Position numbers and translations under genes: made by a program. Under the pieces are notes generated by a model. The model ran no database searches. It was not told where the DNA came from and worked only from the letters and a program-made list of their open reading frames with translations. Positions 60,163 through 64,000 of a stretch of 64,000 nucleotides of DNA are shown in pieces (within the stretch, counting starts at the first letter, position 1; each line of letters opens with the position of its first letter). Source of the stretch: Clostridia bacterium (lineage in GTDB: Bacteria; Bacillota; Clostridia; Peptostreptococcales; Anaerovoracaceae); assembly GCA_900766045.1 (NCBI GenBank), contig CAAFTW010000030.1, forward strand, positions 7,556-71,555, written 5' to 3'.

Positions 60163-60825
60163 TTGTTTAGCTTTAGTTATTTTCTGAAAGTCCTTCCATC
60201 GATTGCCAGCAAGCTGAATGTCACGATGGAACTGACGCTGATTTCCACTGTATTTGCACTTGTGATCGGAATCATCATTGCTATGGTGACCTATTACCGT
60301 GTCAAAGTACTGTATCCGATCTGCCGGGTATTCGTATCCATTATGAGAGGTACCCCGGTCATCGCACAGCTGTATTTCTTCTATTTTGGTGTTGCGGTAT
60401 ACAGCACGATTGTCAGAAACATGGCTCCGCTGGTTGCGGTCTCCATCGTCATGAGCCTGAATGTCGGAGCATTTATGTCCGAGAGTATCCGAGGCGCGAT
60501 TATGTCCGTCGATGAGGGCCAGAAAGAAGCGGCTTATTCACTGGGACTGACGAATTTCCAGATTTTCCGCAGAATTGTTGCCCCGCAGGCAGCCCGTGTA
60601 GCGATTCCGCCTTTATTCAATGACATGATCAATCTGATTAAAATGTCTTCCCTTTCCTTTATGTGCGGAGTTCCGGACATCATGGGACAGGCAAAAATGG
60701 AAGGTGCCCAGTCTTATCGCTATTTCGAGATTTACGCCGCTGTCATGCTGGTTTACTGGGTTGTAATTTTCCTGTTCAGCTGTCTGAGCAAGTATCTGCA
60801 GAAAGTATGCGACAACCTGTTTTAG
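60163..60825 (+). CDS. Polar amino-acid ABC transporter permease
   Basis: 220 residues, TTG start seven bases after AGGAG. His/Glu/Gln/Arg-type permease with four to five membrane helices, the N-terminal VTMELTLISTVFALVIG segment and the EAA-loop motif EAAYSLGLTNFQIFRRIVAPQAARVAIPP near 126-154 that docks the ATPase. It is encoded with a binding protein and an ATPase in separate, closely spaced genes. Only one permease gene is present, so it should form a homodimer. Confidence 0.93.
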   Translation: MFSFSYFLKVLPSIASKLNVTMELTLISTVFALVIGIIIAMVTYYRVKVLYPICRVFVSIMRGTPVIAQLYFFYFGVAVYSTIVRNMAPLVAVSIVMSLNVGAFMSESIRGAIMSVDEGQKEAAYSLGLTNFQIFRRIVAPQAARVAIPPLFNDMINLIKMSSLSFMCGVPDIMGQAKMEGAQSYRYFEIYAAVMLVYWVVIFLFSCLSKYLQKVCDNLF

Positions 60826-60831
60826 TTAACA

Positions 60832-60854
60832 CCTTGCCTGTGTTTCTTTTGTCC
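60832..60854 (+). repeat. Intergenic motif copy 9
   Basis: 23 bp, CCTTGCCTGT...TTTTGTCC, beginning six bases after the permease stop and ending 53 bases before the binding-protein start. Confidence 0.55.
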
Positions 60855-60907
60855 GCAAAACTCACATTGTGGAGTCTCATATATAGTATTATTGAAGGAG
60901 TATATCT

Positions 60908-61753
60908 ATGAAAAAGAAGATTGTAGCTTTAATTCTGGTTCTCTGCGTCGGAATTGTATTCTGCACGGCATGCGGAAGCTCTTCCAGTAAATCGAGTTCT
61001 TCCAGCAAAAAGAAAACGGTCAAGATCGTAACGGGCGGAGACGGACTGCCGTATTCCCTGGTAAACGGAAAAGGCAAGTGGAGCGGAATTGACCACGACA
61101 TGTGGAAAGAAATCGCAAAGCGCAACAACTGGAAGATCAAGCTTGAGAAAACAACGTTTGATTCCGTATTTGGTCAGCTGGACGCAGGACGTGCTGATGT
61201 TGCTGCAAACTGCTTCGCTGTAAAGAAAGAGAGAACAGATAAGTACCTGGCTTCCATTGCCTATTATGGAGATGCACAGGCTATCGCAGTTCCGGAAGAT
61301 TCTTCCATCAAGACTTTCTCTGATCTGAAGGGAAAGAAGGTTGGAATCACAACCGGACAGGCCAGCGAGACCATCGTAAGATCCATGGCAAAAAAATATG
61401 GATTCACTGTTGTCACTTATGATCAGTCCAACAACGGCTGCAAAGATATGGAGCTCGGAAGAATCGATGCTATGGCAAGTGCGGTAACGGTATTCAAGAA
61501 TTACATGCATGCCAATAAGGATGCGCACTTCACCATTCTGAAGAAGAAGCTCATGCCGAACAACGTTGCTTACTTCTTCCCGAAGACAAAGAAGGGGGAG
61601 CAGCTGAGAGATCAGGTCAATAAGACACTGAAGGCTATGATCAAGGATGGAACGGTTTCCAAGATCACCAAGAAGTATCTCTACGCAGACATGACCAAGC
61701 AGATTGATCAGACGCAGAGTAAGAAATACGGAACAGCACACTATAACGACTAG
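60908..61753 (+). CDS. Amino-acid-binding lipoprotein (ABC transporter)
   Basis: 281 residues. A signal peptide with a lipidation site (IVFCTAC, Cys22) is followed by a Ser/Lys-rich linker, then a family-3 solute-binding domain (VKIVTGGDGLPYSLVNGKGKWSGIDHDMWKEIA; FDSVFGQLDAGRADVAAN; DLKGKKVGITTGQASETIV). GAAGGAG precedes the ATG. The ligand is probably a polar amino acid; resemblance to cystine/His-type binding proteins is only general. A short CAGACCG/CGGTCTG hairpin (61778-61804) follows. Confidence 0.92.
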   Translation: MKKKIVALILVLCVGIVFCTACGSSSSKSSSSSKKKTVKIVTGGDGLPYSLVNGKGKWSGIDHDMWKEIAKRNNWKIKLEKTTFDSVFGQLDAGRADVAANCFAVKKERTDKYLASIAYYGDAQAIAVPEDSSIKTFSDLKGKKVGITTGQASETIVRSMAKKYGFTVVTYDQSNNGCKDMELGRIDAMASAVTVFKNYMHANKDAHFTILKKKLMPNNVAYFFPKTKKGEQLRDQVNKTLKAMIKDGTVSKITKKYLYADMTKQIDQTQSKKYGTAHYND

Positions 61754-61903
61754 TGTATAAACAGACCGTAATTCGATCAGACCGGCGGCAGTGCTGTCGG
61801 TCTGTCTGCTATTCTATGAATAAATTTTCGCTGCTCTGACCGCGTGATAAGCAGTGCGGAACTTCCGCAGATGAGCATGCAGGAACTATGTGAGGAAAGT
61901 GAT

Positions 61904-62653
61904 ATGAGCCAGTCATTAGTATCAGTAAAACATCTGTATAAGCAGTTCGGTGAGAACACAAAGGTTCTTCAGGATATTCATTTAGAGGTGCAGAAAGGCG
62001 ATGTAACGGCAATTATCGGACCGTCAGGAACAGGAAAGTCTACGCTTCTCCGCTGCCTGAATTTCCTTACTGTCCCGGATAAGGGGGTAATCACGATTGC
62101 CGATACAGCAATAGACGCAGAAAATTATACAAAAACAGATGTGCGGGAACTGAGAAAACACACATCAATGGTATTTCAGAACTATAATCTTTTTAAGAAT
62201 GAAACGGCCCTGGGAAATGTCATGGAAGCCCTGGTCAGTGTCAAGAAAATGAAGAAGCCGGAAGCAAAAGAGAAGGCGATGATGTATCTGGAAAAGGTCG
62301 GAATGGCAGACCGTAAGGATTTCTATCCTTCCAAGCTTTCCGGAGGCCAGCAGCAGAGAGTCGGAATTGCCCGTGCACTTGCGGTAGAGCCGAGTATCAT
62401 TCTTTTTGACGAGCCGACATCGGCGCTGGATCCTGAGCTGGTCGGTGAGGTTCTTCAGACGATTAAAAAGCTGGCGGACGAAGGTACAACCATGATTCTG
62501 GTTACTCATGAGATTCCATTTGCAAGAGATGTGGCGAACCGTGTGCTGTTTATGGAAGGCGGTAAAATTGCTGTGGACGGAACGCCGGAAGAAGTCATTG
62601 CAAATCCGCAGAATGAGAGACTGCAGCAGTTCTTAAGCTACGTCAACCACTAA
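61904..62653 (+). CDS. Amino-acid ABC transporter ATP-binding protein
   Basis: 249 residues from ATG 61904, after GAGGAAAG; the upstream frame to 61844 lacks a ribosome site. Walker A GPSGTGKST near 38-46, Q-loop FQNYNLF, signature LSGGQQQR near 141-148, Walker B ILFDEPTSALD near 164-174, and switch histidine in VTHEIPFA. The closest subfamily is polar amino-acid importers (GlnQ/TcyN type). It powers uptake by the preceding permease and binding protein. Confidence 0.94.
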   Translation: MSQSLVSVKHLYKQFGENTKVLQDIHLEVQKGDVTAIIGPSGTGKSTLLRCLNFLTVPDKGVITIADTAIDAENYTKTDVRELRKHTSMVFQNYNLFKNETALGNVMEALVSVKKMKKPEAKEKAMMYLEKVGMADRKDFYPSKLSGGQQQRVGIARALAVEPSIILFDEPTSALDPELVGEVLQTIKKLADEGTTMILVTHEIPFARDVANRVLFMEGGKIAVDGTPEEVIANPQNERLQQFLSYVNH

Positions 62654-62700
62654 CAACAGACAGCCGGCTGGGGCTGTGAATAGGAAGGAGAGAGATCAGC

Positions 62701-63915
62701 ATGGAAGAGAAACATTTACTGAATGAAATACGCAGGAGCGGTGAGGAAATCGAGCCTGAGCTGATTGAAATCCGAAGACTCCTGCACCGCCATCCGGAAG
62801 CTTCCATGAAAGAGTATCAGACCTCTGCAATCATCGCGGAACAGCTGGAAACCATTGACGGTGTGCAGGTATATAAGGGTCTGGCAGGGGGAACCGGAGT
62901 GATGGGAATCCTTCACGGTCAGGATGAGGGAAATGGGAAATGCCTGTTGCTTCGGGCAGACATTGATGCCCTCCCGGTAGAAGAAAAGAACGGACTGCCG
63001 TTTGCGTCAGAAAATCCGGGATTTATGCATGCCTGCGGCCATGACTCCCATGCTGCGTGGGTCCTGGGCGCTGCAGAAATTCTCAGCCGCCTGAGAGATC
63101 AGTTTTCCGGCACGGTAAAATTCGTTTTTCAGCCGGGTGAAGAGGCTGGAAAAGGCGCCAGGGAAATGGTGGAGCAGGACCACATTCTGGAAAAACCGAA
63201 AGTGGACATGGCATTTGCGGCACACGCCTGGCCTTCCATTGATGCCGGCAAAATCGGAATCGCAAGGAGATACGCCTTTGGCTGTGCCGGCGGATTTTCC
63301 CTTCAGATCAGAGGAAAAGGCGGACACGGGTCCTGGCCTCACAGGGCGGTCAATCCGATTCTTACTGCATCTGAAATTGCTCTGAAATTTTCCCGTCTCC
63401 TGACCCAGCAGATTGACGCCGTAAAACCGGCCGTGATCAGCGTCGGCTCCATTCACGCTGGAGAGCAGAAAGCCGGAAACATCATTCCGGACACCTGTAT
63501 GATGACAGGAACTATCCGTGCAGCCGAAGTATCTGTCATGGAAGATATGATCCAGAAAATGGAGCGGATGATTTCCCTGACATGCGAAGCAGACGGCTGC
63601 ACATACGATTTCCGGCCGCATATCGGTATTTCCGGAGTCCGGAATAATCCGGAGCTGGTTGATCTCTGCAGAGAGAAAGCAGAAGATATTCTCGGACGCG
63701 GCAATGCGTTTATCATTGAACACGACAATCTTGGCGGAGACAATTTCAAGGAAATCAGTTCCCGGGTCCCTTCCTGCTACTTTTATGTCGGCATCAGAAA
63801 TGAAGACCTGGCAGAAGAGTTCAGCCTCCACAGCCCGAAATTTATGCTGGAAGAGAGTGTAATCAGGAAGGCCGCAGAAACAATGGCCTGGATCGGGATG
63901 ACGTATTTGAAATAA
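62701..63915 (+). CDS. M20 family amidohydrolase/peptidase
   Basis: 404 residues. Zinc-dependent hydrolase of the aminoacylase/IAA-amino-acid hydrolase type: LLLRADIDALPVEE near 81-94, HACGHDSHAAW near 104-114, QPGEEAGKGAREMV near 146, and GGDNFKEISSRVPSCYFYVG near 342. GGAAGGAGAG precedes the ATG. It follows an amino-acid importer by 48 bp, a pairing also seen where imported N-acyl or S-modified amino acids are deacylated inside the cell; this link is an inference. No further gene fits in the 85 bp before the window ends. Confidence 0.92.
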   Translation: MEEKHLLNEIRRSGEEIEPELIEIRRLLHRHPEASMKEYQTSAIIAEQLETIDGVQVYKGLAGGTGVMGILHGQDEGNGKCLLLRADIDALPVEEKNGLPFASENPGFMHACGHDSHAAWVLGAAEILSRLRDQFSGTVKFVFQPGEEAGKGAREMVEQDHILEKPKVDMAFAAHAWPSIDAGKIGIARRYAFGCAGGFSLQIRGKGGHGSWPHRAVNPILTASEIALKFSRLLTQQIDAVKPAVISVGSIHAGEQKAGNIIPDTCMMTGTIRAAEVSVMEDMIQKMERMISLTCEADGCTYDFRPHIGISGVRNNPELVDLCREKAEDILGRGNAFIIEHDNLGGDNFKEISSRVPSCYFYVGIRNEDLAEEFSLHSPKFMLEESVIRKAAETMAWIGMTYLK

Positions 63916-64000
63916 TAAGAACCCCACCCTTCCACGACGCTGAAGTGATATGCTCCCTTTATGAGAGACAGTGAAAAAATAAAACACTGTTGATCATGAA

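Overview
This window reads as a chromosome segment of an anaerobic, Gram-positive-type member of class Clostridia. The evidence is the strong AAGGAGG-type ribosome sites, TTGACA/TATAAT promoters, and Firmicutes hallmark neighbourhoods (glmM-cdaA-cdaR-glmS, a raiA-type ncRNA upstream of hpf, an FHA-FtsW/PBP pair, RecD2, a split acyl-CoA dehydratase activase system). No rRNA, tRNA, CRISPR array, prophage or insertion sequence was seen. I cannot name the family or species.

Region 1 (1-11,720) is the most unusual part. One co-directional operon carries two pairs of nitrogenase component-1-like (NifD/NifK-like) genes, a complete set for Fe-cyanide/CO ligand synthesis (hypF, hypC, hypD, hypE) and a NifH-like reductase. 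It ends at a strong terminator. The first gene runs off the left edge. There is no hypA, hypB or [NiFe]-hydrogenase gene in the window. The arrangement suggests an uncharacterised nitrogenase-like enzyme, perhaps with a catalytic pair and a scaffold pair, whose metallocofactor could use Hyp-made iron ligands.

Region 2 (11,720-24,900) starts with an AT-rich gene-poor stretch. A minus-strand two-gene operon follows (GGGtGRT protein plus Fe-S scaffold-like protein), then a gamma-carbonic-anhydrase-type hexapeptide protein, trpS, purC, an IscR-like Rrf2 regulator, a small membrane protein, cysK with a consensus promoter and likely operator, a pepD-type dipeptidase, a cysteine desulfurase and mnmA. 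Much of this is cysteine and Fe-S metabolism.

Region 3 (24,900-45,900) is mostly housekeeping: gap, an FHA-FtsW/RodA protein with a PBP, an OB-HD nuclease, recD2, comF, a diacylglycerol-kinase-family lipid kinase, a raiA-type ncRNA and hpf, glmM-cdaA-cdaR-glmS (amino-sugar and c-di-AMP control), ahcY, a UPF0340 protein and gltX.

Region 4 (45,900-64,000) starts with a second AT-rich gene desert and a truncated NAD(P)-binding gene. It continues with dnaE, pfkA, a flavodoxin-like protein, two FAD oxidoreductases, an SseB-macro fusion, a three-gene COG3580/COG3581/COG1924-type activase system, a polar amino-acid ABC transporter and an M20 amidohydrolase.

Beneath the genes lie recurrent intergenic DNA motifs. 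One is a 22-23 bp element, CCTTGC-N8/9-TTTTGTCC, with about ten copies in either orientation. The second is a 13-bp palindrome, GTATAC(A/T)GTATAC. The third is a set of TTGGTAAA/TTTACCAA inverted pairs concentrated in the two gene deserts. None is explained by the annotated genes.
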